Shown piece by piece: positions 1 to 14,678 of a DNA stretch of 64,000 nt. The DNA comes from Lichenostomus cassidix. Lineage: Eukaryota; Chordata; Aves; Passeriformes; Meliphagidae. The stretch covers positions 15,410,324 to 15,474,323 of the forward strand of contig CM039182.1 in NCBI GenBank assembly GCA_008360975.2. The letters run 5' to 3'. The notes below the pieces were generated by a model. It searched no databases and was not told the DNA's origin. It saw nothing but the letters and a program-made list of their open reading frames with translations. Positions within the stretch are counted from its first letter, which is position 1, and every line of letters begins with the position of its first letter. The position numbers and the translations under genes are program-made.

Positions 1-3000
1 CTTCAAATCTGGTGGTGGGAAATACGGAAAGAGCAGCTCCCAGTACCACCATCATCAGATGGTCTCAGCAGACCAGGCATCCAGCCCTGAGCTTTGGCAT
101 GCAGTAGAGGACAACAAAAGGAAGTTGTTACAGTTGAGGCCAGAACTACCCAGTCCTGTTTGCAGGGGTAGAGAGGACTCTCAGGCTCACTACTTGGGTG
201 GCAGGACAACTTCAGTGGGAGGGGTCCAAGAAAAACCTCTACATTTCTGAAACAAGCCCTGGGAGGAATCATAATGCATTAGCCCAAGAGACCAATCACA
301 AAAGCCTGTTTATGTGCCTGAGTTTATGTGCACCTAAGCATCATTTGTATCCAAACTTCTATTACCACACTTGTCCAGAGATGCAGCCACCTTACCTAAC
401 TGAGCAGCTCCATGCTTTTTCCCACCTAAGACAGCAGCAACTGTGGCAACTTTCATTTCAAAACACACAGGTTTGTGTAACAGCATAGAGGCTGGGGCTC
501 TTGCTCTGGAAATAAGCCACCACTTTAACTCCCTTCTCAGATGAAAAAAAACTAAGTCAACAGTTTCAATGACTGTAAGTCAGTAGGCTACAAAATTAGG
601 TGGGAAGGGAACAAAGTCCATCTCCTTTTGAAACTAGGTCAGTGCAAGTCCAAGGGTGACATGGCTAGGAAGAGAGGAAATGTAATGAAGCCATTCTGTA
701 GTCCATAAATTTGGAATTTAGCTAAGTGCAATCTCAAAGCAGAAGAGGTGTGTTAGTCACTGAGATGGCAGAGTAATATCAAGGCAAAAGAGGTATGGGA
801 ACTAGTCCCATAAGAATATATGAGGTCTTTGGTGACCAGAGTTCACCAACTCCTGACCTGAGTTCATTTTTCACTGACTGCATCCCCCTCCTGTTGCTTG
901 TGGGCTCTGTTCGCAGCCCATTGTAACACTTTCAAGAAGAGTTAATGAAAATTTTCAGGTTACTAAAAACAAAGCCTGAGGCCAGATGTAAAATGAGCAA
1001 ATAGATTTTCTAGGTCACATTGATCTTCATTTGCAGCTCTCAAATCTTAAAAATGAAATGCCTGAGAACTTGTCTCCAAAAAAAACATAATTAAGGAGGA
1101 AAAGTCTAAATGGCTTGTTATGGGGAAAATACTTAAAACGTCCTTCATGGAGCACTGCTGTATCTTTGGAATTTGAATGGTGTATTTCTTGCAAAAAAAG
1201 ACTTATATTGTCAATGAGAAATCCTCTCCCAACCTGTACCTTCGTGGCACCAACATTCTTCAGCTGCTCCATTAGTTCTCATTCATGTGCTACTCATGAG
1301 TATGGAAAAGCGAAAAGGAGGCATGACAGATTTTCATCTTTTTTAGTCCCTGCTTGACTTCATATAACTATGAGCCCTGTCAGACCTTATTCTTCCTGGG
1401 AGCCTCTGGGTAATTCTGAAAAACTTTACAGTCCTCTCTTTGAACTTCTGCAATCATTTATGCTTCATTTTCTTTTAAAAACAGCAAATGGGAAATGAGT
1501 TGTCCTGTTCTGATTTCCTCCTGCCTGTTGTTTCTGAGGGAGGAGGCCCCTTTTCAGGGGGATGCAAAGTATGAGCTCCAAAACTGCCACTGCTTCTAAT
1601 GGAGTGGAAGGACTGAGATCCAGGGAATCCTAGGAATATGCAGAATGCTCACTGTGAGGGTATTTGATGCAACATTCAGTACTCATACTGCTCAGAACAG
1701 TAGGTCTACTTTTCAAACACAGGTTTCTGAAGTACAGGGTTCACAAGTAATGCAGTAGAAACACTGCCTGCCTGTTATTTGCTCTGAAATTCTCAATTGC
1801 AGTTAGCCTGTGTCTTGAAAAATTCATTCTAGCTGAGACTGGGGTGTCAGATAAGGGATATGTTGCTTCAGTGCTGTGAGTCTGAGGCTCTTTCAGTCTT
1901 TATCTGTGGCAATGGGAGCACAGACAATGAAAGCTGTATCTATGACAGTTCCCTTATTGAAGTGCCAGGCTTGTTGTACCACCTGTAAAGTCATAGGGAA
2001 GAAACTCCCCATGTTTCTTTTTCTTTCCCTTCCTTTTAAGTACAGACATGTTTGAACCAAGACATTCCTGCTTCTCGTAGCTGCCAGCTGCTGAGCACAA
2101 GATTCAATGTTTTTCTTTTACTTGCTATAAAATGCTTAATCAAAGCCTTCCCTGCTCTGGTATAGCTGTTTCATTATTTATTAATGTGAAAATATGAATT
2201 ACTGAACTTCAGCCTTGGCAGATAAGTGAAATTGGAATGAACTTTCAGCTCTTTGGTTTCAGAAGGTGAGTAAATCTCTGGTGGAGTATGCACACATGGT
2301 TGGAATAGTTCCCCTCGTTTACCCTGGCACAGCTCCACCGACTGCTGCTGCACTGCCCTGATTCACACTTCCAGCAGCAGGCAGTTAGAAACTCAGGGGC
2401 CTAAGACAGCTGTAACTTTTTCATATTACTTGTCCAGCGTACCTTTTAAAACAGAAAATTTAAAATAGTACGTGAAGAAAATGGTTGTTTTTCTCCTTGG
2501 CTATTAAGGGGGACTTGAGAGAGAGAGAGGGGAAGGAGCTATAAGTGGCGCGCTGAGGCTGACCCTGGAAGAAGAAATTAAATAACAGCATAAATATCCT
2601 TTGCCTCTTGAACCAAGTCACACACAGCATTTCTCATCTCTTACATAATGCCCTGGCAATAAGGAGCTCCTTTTAACCTGGTTTCCCTAGGAAATGGAGC
2701 ATGTATGTTCACACCATCTGCCCATCACCTCTCCCCAGCCTTCCTCCTGCCACCTGCCACTTGTCCACTTCCTGGCTTGTTACAGAGAAAGTCCCAAAGT
2801 GAAACCTGGCAGCTGTGTCCGGGAGAGATTAATGCCTGGCCTCCTCAGCAGGACAAAGGGAACAGCACCCACTGGAGAGAAGGCTCCATCAACTGTAGCT
2901 GCACCAGGATGCCTCCAGCCTGCCAGAGGGGACCCCCAGGCACTTGCAGATGCCACAGGAAGGAGCCATGGCACTGGGGTGCAGGAAGGAACTGGGAGGG

Positions 3001-5516
3001 TAAGCGGGATGGGGGAGAGAAATCCATAGGAAACTGGCTTCTGTGAGCTTCACTGCACACAGCAGTGAAGCCTGACACCTGACAGGGGCTAAACTAAAGA
3101 GAATCCCTTAAATAGGCAGATGTGTTCTTTCCAAAATATCTGCTGGTAAAATAAATGAAGCCAGTTAAATTAAGCTTCCACGTTAGCATCCAGCAGTACA
3201 GCTCACTCTGATTTAGCAATCTGTTTAACTCCAGTCAGCAATGTAAAGCTAGCATTTTATAACTTAGGACGGCTGATTTAAGTGTTGTTTGACATACTGT
3301 CTGCTTTTAAAAACCAGGGAACACGAAGGTGTCTGCTCGCCTTTGGAAAAGGAAATAAATATTAACTTATCTGCACAATGTGTGAGCGGATCTAGCCCTG
3401 TTGCAGGAAACTCATTAATCTCACATGGAAAATAAATAAACCAGGAGAGAAAAGGATGGGTGGGATTTCAACTTCCTCTATTTCCGTAAATCGTTATTTT
3501 ATATGAACAAGTGCACGCCAAAGGTTTTAAAGAGGAAAATTACTGCAGAGAACAAATAAGTTCATTGAATCTTTTAATAGCTTTGCAATGGAGGGATAAT
3601 TTAGGGTGGCATTGGGAAAACTCACCTGTTAAATGCTGCCTGATAGTTCCTGCTATTAGACCACATTTTCCATTGCTGATGCCATTGTCAGTCTTGAGCC
3701 ACCAGGGCTCACATTTTCCATGGCAGGTGTCTCCTTAAGGCTGGATATGTGTGATGCATGTGTGCTTGTATCAAGAATTGTCTCAGACTGTATATAAAAA
3801 TTTCAGCCAAAATGGTTTTGCTCTTCAATAAGTATGAGAAAAAATGTGCTGTTTCCCTCACATTAAAAAGAATGGCAGCCTCATCTTTAGACAGTCCCAA
3901 AGGCCCCATACTTTGGAGGAAAAGCATGAAATTTGGCAGGAGTGCTTTAGCCACCCTGGAAATCCAGCTCAGCCTGGATGAATTAGGAGCCTCAGCAAGA
4001 TCAGTTTGGTCTTGATAGAGTTTCACAGCTTGGTGTTTCAAAGATTCTGCCTTCAGTGATTCTGTGCTAGTCTGGGGTTGACTGAGGTGGTTTTCTTCAC
4101 AAGTTTCTGGTTTACTCCTTTGGACCCTGCTGCTGCTTTGGGGAAACCCAGCAGAAATAATCACCCAAGGAAGAAATAGGCTGGAGAGGAGTCTGGACAG
4201 AGAGCACAGGGTAAGGGAAGAAGGCTGAGATGAGAAGCCAAAGATGGTGATACAGCACAGCTGCTGCAGGACAGGAATGTAGCAAAAGAGACGCTGAATG
4301 GGAGAAAGTGATCAGAGGGTCTGTGGCCACCATACCCACAGCCAATGACCAACATATGTGCCATAAGGTAAGACAGAGGTAGTTTTGTTTGCTGACAGGG
4401 ATCAGCTGACAGAGTTTGACAGGAGCACTGACAGAGAATGACACAGTTTTGAGAGTTGCAGAAAGCATAGCTCAAGCTCATTTTCAATCATGGAAGGGTT
4501 GGACTTTTAAGAGAATTGGGAAATGGGTGTTTCACCCTTTACTTCCATAAAAATATGACTCTGCACCTGGAAAGAGCCGCTTGGTCAGTGGTGTTCTTGC
4601 ACTCTCTTCACAGGTGGGAGATATTGTTGCTTAATGCCTTGGAAATTCAAATACTCACTGAGGTGCCTTTATATGGCTTTTTAAATGTTGGCCTTTCCCA
4701 AAGACAGACTTCTGTGACTAGAGTAGCCAGCACTTCCACACTCATCCATGTATTAGTCAACACCTTTCTGTATCTGCTCTCACATCATTTGCAAACTTAG
4801 AAAGGGGAAAAACAGAGCACTGAGTGACCACCAGTTCTCTCTCTGAGCCCAGCGGTTTATTCTCTGATCACTAAAGCAGTTTAAAACTGAGTAATTTGTA
4901 TGACATTCACTGCCAAGAGGCACCTGTTTCTTCAGATTAATCCATATTCTTTGGTAATCTGGGATTACTAATAGCAGTAATTTCTAAATTCAAAATATTG
5001 CTATAAATATTCTTCTCTCAGGTTTTATGACAGCCAGACCATTATGTGCTAAGGACCCCGAAAGCCTTTCATCACAATCCAGAGTTATATTTCTATAAAG
5101 ATGTAAAGCTTGGAAAAGCAGGTTTAGAATATTTATGAGAAACAAAGAATTTTTAATTTAACCTAAGAACTAGTGAGAATGCCAATTTATGGCCATAGGA
5201 TGGGTGTGCCACTAATTCAGACAAATGTCTTCCTGATATGAATACAGGCTGGAAAAGCAAATTAAAGCCAAGCATGAAAGAGACACAGCTAGTCTTAGGA
5301 GAGTGCAGGAACATCTGCAATCAAATTAAAATAGCAAATAGCATATGACCACAGGACAGCTTTTTTACAGTATGTATTTGGCAGAGCAGGCAGGAGGTAG
5401 TTGAAATGCTGGTTTGGATGGCAAATACACAAAATTCAAATCTGAATCCATAAACTCCTGGTTTGTTAGTTGGCAGGCAGGAATTATATTTCAGGAATGC
5501 AGCTTGGGGGACATTG

Positions 5517-5574
5517 GGACAGCACAACACAGAAAGGAATGGACAGCACAACACAGAAAGGAAAGGACAGCACA
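5517..5574. repeat. 24-bp tandem repeat, 2.4 copies
   Basis: Two complete 24-bp units (starting GGACAGCACAACAC) lie head to tail at 5,517-5,540 and 5,541-5,564. They differ only at the last base. A third partial unit of 10 bases follows. Near-identity of the copies indicates a recent slippage or local duplication. No function is implied. Confidence 0.9.
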
Positions 5575-8501
5575 CATCATATGTAATAGTTCATCCCTGC
5601 TTTCACACTGGACAAAGAAATGGCAATGATACAACACTTTCTATGCCAAGTGTCTGTACTCTGATTCCCCCATTTTCTATCCATACAAAATTTTGATGGA
5701 AGCTTTTATAATGGTTTGGGTGCTGACAGACATTACTCTCTCCCCTGAACAGACTCCCTGACACCGAAGAGCTGAGCTCATATAGCTTTTCAGTGTGGGG
5801 TCACCAATTTTGATTTCTTTCTTCTCTCAGCTGCCTGTTTTTACAAAATTGAACTCACTTTTGATTATATTCAAATATCTTTGAGACCTGAGTCAATTCT
5901 GATTCAAACTTGGCAATAAATCCAACAATTCTTGGGAAGAGACAGACATCTAAGTCTTGGCTCTTTAGAAACTAAACAGAAAGGAAAAAAACAAACACAA
6001 AAAAGGGGGGGAAGAGGAAAGAAACTAGACATAAAAAGATCTCCTAATATTTTGTATGTACTGAGAATGTGAATTGGGTTAACCCAAGCACATCAAAGGC
6101 TAAAAGTCATTAGGATACCTTCAGATGTCTCTGCAAAATCCTCCTCCTCCGCATAGCTATTTCAAAAGCTTCAGCATACTGGAGGTTCTGCAGCTGTGGA
6201 GAGCAGTCCTTACACACACCGCATTTGTTTCCTGCATGCTGATGGGAGTGGAACTGCAAGAAGTAGTTTTGAAGTCTGAAGTACTGCAAACAGTGAATCA
6301 TGGCTTCAATGGATCATCTGTCTGAAAGCCCTGTCTCAGCAATTTGTAGCTGTTTCTGACACTAGTGGACCATTACGAGCTTCTACTGCAATGAAACCTA
6401 CCTCCCCAAAATACCACACAAGTCAGCCTAAACTCACATACTTGGATTTTGCAAACTGCAAAAAGGAGTCTTCTCCTTAATGCCTGGATATGCAGCATGA
6501 GCATGTAACATTCTCTGGATGTAGTTTAAATTAAGTGATATGGTTTCATTTACCAACTATTTTGGGGCAGGAAAAGGGATAAAAAAAGTTACTTATCTAG
6601 CTGGTTGTATATTACTACATTGGAATTAAGTTTTCTGTCTTTAATTTAGATGTTAAAAAATTAACTGAAATTAACTATACTCATTTTTGATCTCTCTCTT
6701 AAGGATCTCTGTGAACAATACATGATAGATGCATTGTGCTGACACCCACAACAGAAGAACTGAAAATTTTACTCAGGCGTGCATAACTCTTTGATTCAGA
6801 CGTAAATGTTTCCTTATTTATTAAAAGTTGGCCAGGGGAAATCAAGAATTCTGGAGAAGAAATTATACATGTTTCTGATCATCTTGATATATGCCTGAAG
6901 AAGAAACTACTATTCCCCAAACAAAAAAAGGGTAATTAAAAGTTATGCTTTGTGACTTCAGAATTTGAAAAAAAAAATCATATGGTGTCTAATTAATGTC
7001 TATGTAAGTACTTTCATGTCTTTTCTCAGGAGTAAGATATTTATAGCCACATACAAAAACAAGAAAAAGACCTAAGGGAACACAAACAAAACCCCACCAC
7101 CCAGCACCTTAACTGCAGCATCTGCAAGCCAGCAGTCATGGAATACTTGATGAAGTGCTTAAGGCTAGGAAGGCTGATAATGAGATTTCTTTTAAGTTCA
7201 CAGCGCTGCACATTAAAGAGACATTGCCAACCTGATTCTGAAAGGGAATAACATTACATAGCAGAAACAGGCTGGTTTTTTTTTAATGGAAGAGCCCTTT
7301 TCATCACCTTTGGCTGGTGTCTTGAAAGACAAACAGGTTTAGTAAGCAGCATACTTGGTCCACAAGTTTTCCCTCACTATTTTTGCATTTTATTTGTATA
7401 TTTGGTAACAATGCAGTTCTGATGCTGTGTCTGGAAAGTGCTCCAGAGTGGTTCTGAGCTCCCACTCGCTCAGTGGGCAAAAAGTTGTGATTCCCCAAGA
7501 TAGTAACTTACACAGGATATACCAAAGTCCACCTGCACACAGTGACACTGACTGCACACAAAGTGCTGACACACGTACAGCATAAACAACCTGGAACCAG
7601 ATAGTTCCACCTCTCTCTTTCTCTGGTCTGTTCAGTGGTAGAAACTACCACACTATTTGCTGCCAGATTAGATCTGGTATTTCTAGAACTACACAGGAAT
7701 CATCACGTTGAAAAAAAAAAGTCAATCACTTTCTTTGTCTACCTTTCAAGTATTTTTATAAAACCAAAACATATTTTCTGGTGCAGAAGCCTTATACAGA
7801 GGGACTATAATGTTTCTTATAAAACAGTGTATGTGTAGTCCTATGCTTATCCCAACATAATTGCTTCCAGGAGTTTGTCTGCAAAAATGTCCTTGAACCC
7901 TTTCTGCTGGCCTTTCCCATTCTAGATGGCAGTGAAGTGGTAATGCCAGCATGTTCCAGATGCCTGCATGGACTAGGCCAAATTAACTTCCCTGTTTTTC
8001 TTATCTCCTGTAACTTTTTCTCAGCACCCCCTGTGAGGAGAAAGACTGTGAGCTGACAAACAGGTAGAACACATAAATGGATCTGTATTCAGAAAAAAAT
8101 ATATTCCAACAATATTAATATTGCACAATCAACCACTAAAACTTGACAAAGCTAATTTTGTAATTCTAACTTTTAGCATAGTTTTACTTACAACACTGCA
8201 TATTTATTTTTTGGGCCTGGTGTGGGTATGAAACAATTTCTGAACCAAAAGTATCTCTTGTCTGCCAGATCCTTGTTCCCATTGTTGCAGAAGATGGAAA
8301 ATGAATGGTGAATGACGACACAGGAGATTGCATGAAGAAATAGGATTGCTTTAGAACTATGGTAGCAGAATGCTGTCACTGGGGGAATGGACTCTGCTTC
8401 TGCTAGAGGGTTTCAACAGAGGAGCTCTTACTGTGCTAGCCCTTAATTTCATATCCCTTATTTTGGGTGCTGACTTGATAGCCTAGGATTTGATTTGCAG
8501 A

Positions 8502-8540
8502 CATGCTGAACCCTGCTGAACCCATGCTGAACATGCTGAG
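8502..8540. repeat. TGCTGA-rich short tandem run
   Basis: Four copies of TGCTGA, three of them followed by AAC, occur within about 40 bases with irregular 9- to 13-base spacing. This looks like a small imperfect tandem duplication in otherwise unique DNA. Confidence 0.7.
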
Positions 8541-11500
8541 GATGCAGAAACTGTGCTTTGAACATAAAAAGTGATATATAGCATTAGGTACTACCAGGAA
8601 AAAGATGGTAAAAATCACAAACTGAAATTAGAGGATACTTTTAATCTAGCCTAATATGCAGGTTTTACATCGTAATGCTGTAAACACTACAGAAACTGGA
8701 AAAGAAGTGTTATCCCTCTCTGTTCATCTCCACACCTATTTGATACTGCAAGGCTTGATGTCCACAACATGGCAAAACGCTGCTGAAGACAAAGGTGGCA
8801 CTTCAAGAGCACTGCCCAGCACTCTCCTGAGCTGCAGCCATCAGTGTCTGGAAACAGCTCTTCTGGCAGGACAGGTGCCATCCACAGCACGCCCTGGTAA
8901 GGTCTCATGAGGGACATTTTGTCAGACTTCCAGATGGAACAAAACACCAACACCATCCCAATCACTATGTTAAAAAGGATTGTCAAGAGAATGAGAGAAA
9001 TGTGGCTGACTTCAGCTCAGAGTAACCCCTGGTACCATTTTACCAGAGTTAGATCAGTCCATGGATGAAGCCTCCTATCATCCTTCCTCAAAGAGCATCA
9101 ATGGCAACTGAGGTATTACTCTGTGGTAAACATTTCCAGTGGGCTGTGTGCAATAAAATAAGAGACTTTTGAATGCTGATGTAACCTGGTTGATCTTAAG
9201 TGACAGTAGATTGGCTCAGCCCAAATGGTGACATGTTGCTGCACAGAGACATGAGGACCAGGACCATGCATGGACCTGTGTGCCATCTGTGTGGCATAAC
9301 AACCTTCTGCACACAGAAGCCTGGAGAGAACTGGAGTTTTTATTAAACACAGCCCCAAGGAAGAGGATCAACCTACCTTGAATACTCACAGTCATGCCCA
9401 TACACCTTGGTCAGAGGAGGAAGATCAGGAACTATTTCCAAAATAAGTGCAAGGATCTACTCAAGAAAGCCGCGCTAATTATAAAAGTCATTATCTGCTA
9501 TTTATTTGATGAATATTGTGATACATTTAATCTACAGAAGATTTCAACATTTTTATCTTGCCATAATTTATGATTGATAGATGAAAATCAATAAAAGCCA
9601 TATTGTTATTTGAGATAGCCAGAATCTCTGCTCCTAATATCTGGAGTCAGAATGCGGCCAACAGCCCAACCACCAAACTGTGGCAAATAGAGAGCAAGTA
9701 AAAATCGCATTAAAACGGTCTAGAGGGTCCACCCTGGAAAAGATACACACAGAGCTGGTGACTTTGTTGACTTGCCCTGCCTGCACCAGTGTCACTTCCA
9801 GGAATGCCCAGTGTCAGCAAACCTACCCACTGAGGGCTCCCACATCCCTGCTAGAGCCAGTTGAGCAGGCATGGCAGAGACCCCTCTGACATTAGCCAGT
9901 TCAGCAGGCAAGTAGTGCAAGGGTGGATCCTGTGTCCAAAAAAGGGAGCTGCTCATGTCCTGGGCTCCCTCTTTTCTTCTCAGAGTGTACATTTACAGGT
10001 CTTTCACAAGAAGATGATAATTTGGCCAGTTTTTGTTTTGTTGCAGCTGTTGACTTATACGTTTTGTTCACCAACACTCATTAAAAACAAGCCCTTGTAT
10101 TCAAATTCCAAGCTGAACCAAGCATTTATTCCACATCTCCTTGTCGAGGTATTCTGAACTCCCTCCTGACTCTCAGTCCTAGCTCTCTCTCATCTGGGAC
10201 TGCTCACTCTGTTCACTTGCCAACGCCACCCACATCCACTGGTTTCTAGAGCCAGTGTCTTCCCTGGGACTGCATTCTCAGAACCTCTCCCCTCTTAATA
10301 GCAACTTCTCTATCAGTTTCCTTTTCTTGTGCCTCAGTTTCTTGAGGAGTTTGTTTCCCCCATCTTGTATTCACCTCTTCAGCCTTCAACCCCAATATTC
10401 TTCTTCTGGATCTTCAGTCTCTGCCAGTTATCATTTTCTTTTGTGGCTTCAAAACAGTATTCCTATCCTGTCAATCCTGAGTTTCTGCCCTCTCTGCAAG
10501 TCCCAGTTTTCACCCCACATGCTCCTACTTCCAGTTCAGCCTGTTGGTTCTCCACAGAAAGGCCTCAGATCTGTCTCTTGCACTGTTTGCCTCTGAAACA
10601 GACAGTTTCTTCCTTCACATTGCCTAGATGCCAGCAGAAAGGTCACTGAAAGTGCAGGAAAGTGTCCCTGCTCTCCATTCGTTGCTTGGCTCCGGCTCAG
10701 CATGTGGCAGCTGGAAACAACCATTATTGGGAAATTCTGTCTCTGTCGTGTAATCCTGGGCTGCACCATGTGTAGTGGCTTTGTATGGAGTGTGTATGCC
10801 CAGGCTAGGAGCTGACAGGGGCTGGAGAGCCTGATTAGAACTGTGGGAATGATGCACAAACAGGACTCTAGCTGTGAGAGTCCTGCTTGCTCTGGGACAA
10901 TCTTAACCCTTAAGCAGTAGCAAGTCTCTCCATAAACTGAGACTTGAACTATTCTAAAATTTGGGCAAATGAGAGTAGATTGCCTTTGGTGCATGAAAAA
11001 TCATATGACAAAGGTCTGCCTTGATCAATTTCCAAGCAAACTTTCTCTGTAAAAAGTTTAATTTTTTTCCTATTGAAAACCAATATACCCTCCATAAATA
11101 TAATTTCAGAAATTAGTAAACCCTTTGGTTGATATTTTCCCCAGGCAAGAAAAATACCCACGTGATGCAGACAACCAGTATTGACTTTTCCAGTCTGAAT
11201 CAGGGTAGCCTGGCAGAAACAGCTGAAAGCTGGGTCCTGCATTGGAAATAAACCCTATGTAACAGGCTACGTGGGCTCTTTAAAAACTCAGCAGAGCTGC
11301 TCACCCTACCTTGTGCATGTGTTGGGAATCAGCTGAAGGGCTGATTCCCATCAAGCAGATTTAAATAGGTTTCCAGCTTAGGGAGAGAAATCAATGTTTG
11401 TGTCTTAAGGGAGCTGTTCCTTCCTCTCACCCTTCCCTTATATGTGCACATACATACACAAAATAAAAGTCAGAACGGGGATAAAGGTATTCTCCAGGCA

Positions 11501-14095
11501 GGAAAAACCAATCCCCTACAGAGATAGAACAGCACTTCTGGCAGACCTGGACAGTACTAGAGTTTAAGTGAGTTGAAAATAAAAGACTTATAATGAGATT
11601 TTGCATTAGATTGGCTGGCTTGTGCTGGCAGGCAACAAGCACAGCCAGCCTGCTTACAACTCACTCTAGATGAGATAAGCAAAAATAGAAACCAAAGAGC
11701 CACAATCTGTTATCCAGCCTAGAGAGGTAAAAATATTGACTTGAGAAGACCACCATTCTCAGACAAAGTGACAGCTCTAAGTTGCAGCCACTTGCCTTCC
11801 TCTCAGTCAGATTCAGAAAGCATTAATCTTCCATTTGCAAAAACAGTAGAGCTCCCAATTCAGCCCCTCTCCAGAGCTGCCAGAGAGGAGTGTGAGCAGA
11901 GAGGAGTGTGGCGTTTGCCAGCTCTAGTCAGACTCAAGGTCCCTATTTCTGCTGATCCTGAGTGGCTTATGGTCCTGTTGGGTCTAAATCACCTTTCCCA
12001 GGCAGGAGCTCATGCCCAAGCACAGAGAAGGAGGTCTAGGAAGGCTGAGAAGCAATGACTGCTTCACCCAGGAAGGAAGAACAGGTTTGCCAGTGGATTT
12101 ATACAGAAGGCACACATTGTCCACTTCTTCCTGGATGTGAGCTTTGCTGCAGCCTGAGCTCAAAGCATCTCTGCTTCTACTTAGGAAGAAGTAAATCTGA
12201 GACCATCACGCTACCACCTGCAAGGGATTCGCCTGTGCTTGAGTCATCCAGAGACAATGAATGAGCACAGATCAAAAGTGTTTGGCACTTAGCAGGAAGC
12301 TCCAAAGCTTGAGCTGTTGAAGCACTTTGGTAAAGACTAAGAACAGCATATTAAGAGTACATTTTACCATACCTTGTTAGGTGCAAGAGGAAGGGGTAGA
12401 TCTTGCTAGGTCCTGGAGGAAAATTTATATTAAATTCTGGTGTCTTTCCTGGTACCTGGAGGAGTACCTGGCTCTTAGTTTTTGTCAGGCAATCCTAGTA
12501 AAGAGTAGTTAAACTATCTGATAGAGAACAAGTATGCTTAATAATGACTGGTACTAGCCGGATAGATAAAGAGTATGTTTTATCTTATATTACTTATCAG
12601 TAATAGGTGCTCATTTTTCAGTCTAGAAAATTCTCTCTACTATTCAGTAAATGCACAAGTGCTGGTGGTGCATCTCAGGCACTATGGCTCCTGTTCTGAT
12701 ATTACCCAATTTGCAGCTCCATACTAGCAACACTTGTGAACTGGGAGGGCAAAGTTAGCTCCAAAGCAACCCTCTTTCTCTCTGGAATAGACTGCCAGAA
12801 GCACTCAGCATCAGCTGTCCCATGAGAGAATTTTAAACTCAAAACATGTCGCAAGTGTATGCCAATTTGTGAAAAAATGCATCTGGCTCCATCTTCTTCA
12901 TTAGTTAATGTGCTTTAGTGAGAATAATGCAGTTGCATATTGCCTGTTAATCTTGGTGTCATGGGTGTACCTGAGCAATGGCCTCTTTTCTAATGCATTT
13001 CCTAAAGGTTTAGCTCAGTACTTCAGCTGCACGTGATGAAAACTTAGGATATACTAAAGGGAGATCTGTTTTCTGTTCAGTTCCATACACTGCCCAAAGG
13101 GAATGGAGCAGCAAACTCCTTGCCTTTGCTCTGGGGAGGATTAGACAGGACTTAGTGGAGAAAATGTAAGCAAATGAGATCAGGCAATCAGCTAGCAAAT
13201 TAAAATGGAATAACTGCTTATCTGACTATATTCTATTTTTCTTCATACTTCTGCCTGCCATTCAAAAACACATGTGTGGATCCCACTCCCCAGATTTTGA
13301 CTTTGATCTCTGACCATCAGACTTCTCTTTAGTCTGTGAGTGGAAAACTAAAATGCAGATGCAGGATCACACTCATGGAACAGCACATTCTTGGCTTCCA
13401 GCCACATCCAAATTCATTAATAATAGTAGTTTTTGGTAACTGCCAGGAAAGATAAAGAAAGCAGTGACATTTTAACTGTCTTGCGATGCAAACAGTACAC
13501 ATTCCCAGGAGTTCAGCAAAGTAAAGTGGAAGCTTAATTAGGGATGATACATTCTAAACTTTGCATTCATTATGTCTTTAATTCTTTCACAACTCCACAA
13601 ATCCTGAAGTTGTTTTGTAAGACACTTTAGCATCAGCATTTAAGTCATAAATATACCTTTTTTTTAAAGTATTGTAAACAACTGTATGCTTTTCTGCTTT
13701 CCAAAAACCATTTTAAAATACAATACTAATATTAAGGAAGTGTGGAGGACATGTCTGCTTTTGGTACAGGGCAGTTTGGTGGTGGTAGGTGGCTTAGTTA
13801 AGCAAATCCATACCATTAAACAATATGAAATAAGATACCAGTAGGTATGCCAGGGATCAGGAGGTGGCAGCAAAACTCTGAGGAGATATTTGGTTTCTGC
13901 ATGTCAATAATAGAAGTATTTTAACTGCACACCAGATTGATAAATCATGTGGAATTCTAGTAAAAAAAAACAAGGGATGGCCAGACACTGATCATGCAAT
14001 GACGAATCAATGGAGCCTAACAATATCCACCCAAGGGTGTTACGAGAGCTGGTGCATGTTGTTATGAGGCCACTCTCCTTAAGCTTTGAGAAGTT

Positions 14096-14678
14096 GTGGA
14101 GACTGCGGGCAACCCAGAAGACTGGAAGAAGACTAATGTCACACCCATCTATATGAACAACTTAAAGGAGGCTCCAAGAAATTATAGGCCATCAGTCTTA
14201 CTTCAGTCCCTGGGAAAGTTATGGAACAAATCCTCCTGGGGCTATCAGATGAAGCATGTGGTTCGGAAAAGCCAGTACAGGTTCAAAGGCAAATAATGTT
14301 TGACAAATCTGATCACCTCCTACAACAAAGTAAGCTGTTCAGTTGATGTGGGATGAGCAGTGGACACTATCTAGGTGCCTTTCTCCAAGGCTCTTGATAG
14401 GGTTTCCCTCAGCCTCCTCCGAGAGAACAGAGGTGTTATGGTCTAGATAAGAGTCCACGCAGTGTGTGGGGAGCTGGCTGAGAGGCTGCACCCAGAGTGG
14501 GGTGACAAACAGCTCCTTTCCAAACGGGCAACCTGCCACAAGCAGGGCTTCCCATGGATCAATACTGGGCCCAGCACTGTTTAATATCTTCCTAAGTGAT
14601 CTGGATGATGGGGTCAAGTGCACCCTGATGAAGTTTGCTTCCCCAAAACTGGGTGGGAAAGTGGACACTTTGGAATGA
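14096..14678 (+). pseudogene. CR1 ORF2 reverse transcriptase remnant
   Basis: Two blocks of RT-like coding lie here in different frames: 14,096-14,296 and 14,466-14,678. The second carries the region around the polymerase active site, but the YxDD-type motif is replaced by FASPKLGG. The functional enzyme would copy CR1 RNA at the insertion site by target-primed reverse transcription. This copy cannot encode it, because frames are broken between the blocks and the catalytic aspartates are absent. The lineage is clear from the wording of the conserved blocks; the subfamily is not determinable by eye. Confidence 0.8.

Larger units (their letters stand above)
1..13984. other. Unique non-coding DNA, no gene recognised
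   Basis: I see no recognisable gene, RNA gene or large repeat in this stretch. It is AT-rich single-copy sequence with short open frames of the size expected by chance; the longest are about 150 codons on the minus strand, near 3.7-4.2 kb and 10.5-11.0 kb. Small items of note are a 24-bp tandem duplication at 5,517 and a TGCTGA-rich run at 8,502. One isolated splice-donor-like AAG/GTGAGT occurs at about 2,266, but no convincing exon is attached to it. The stretch is intergenic or intronic; the sequence alone does not say which. Confidence 0.5.

Noticed and set aside
3709..4164. 151-codon minus-strand open frame
   Set aside because: In 64 kb and six frames one or two frames of this length are expected by chance. 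There is no splice context or recognisable domain.
10536..10994. 152-codon minus-strand open frame
   Set aside because: Same reasoning: no domain, ordinary composition, overlapping open frames on the other strand.
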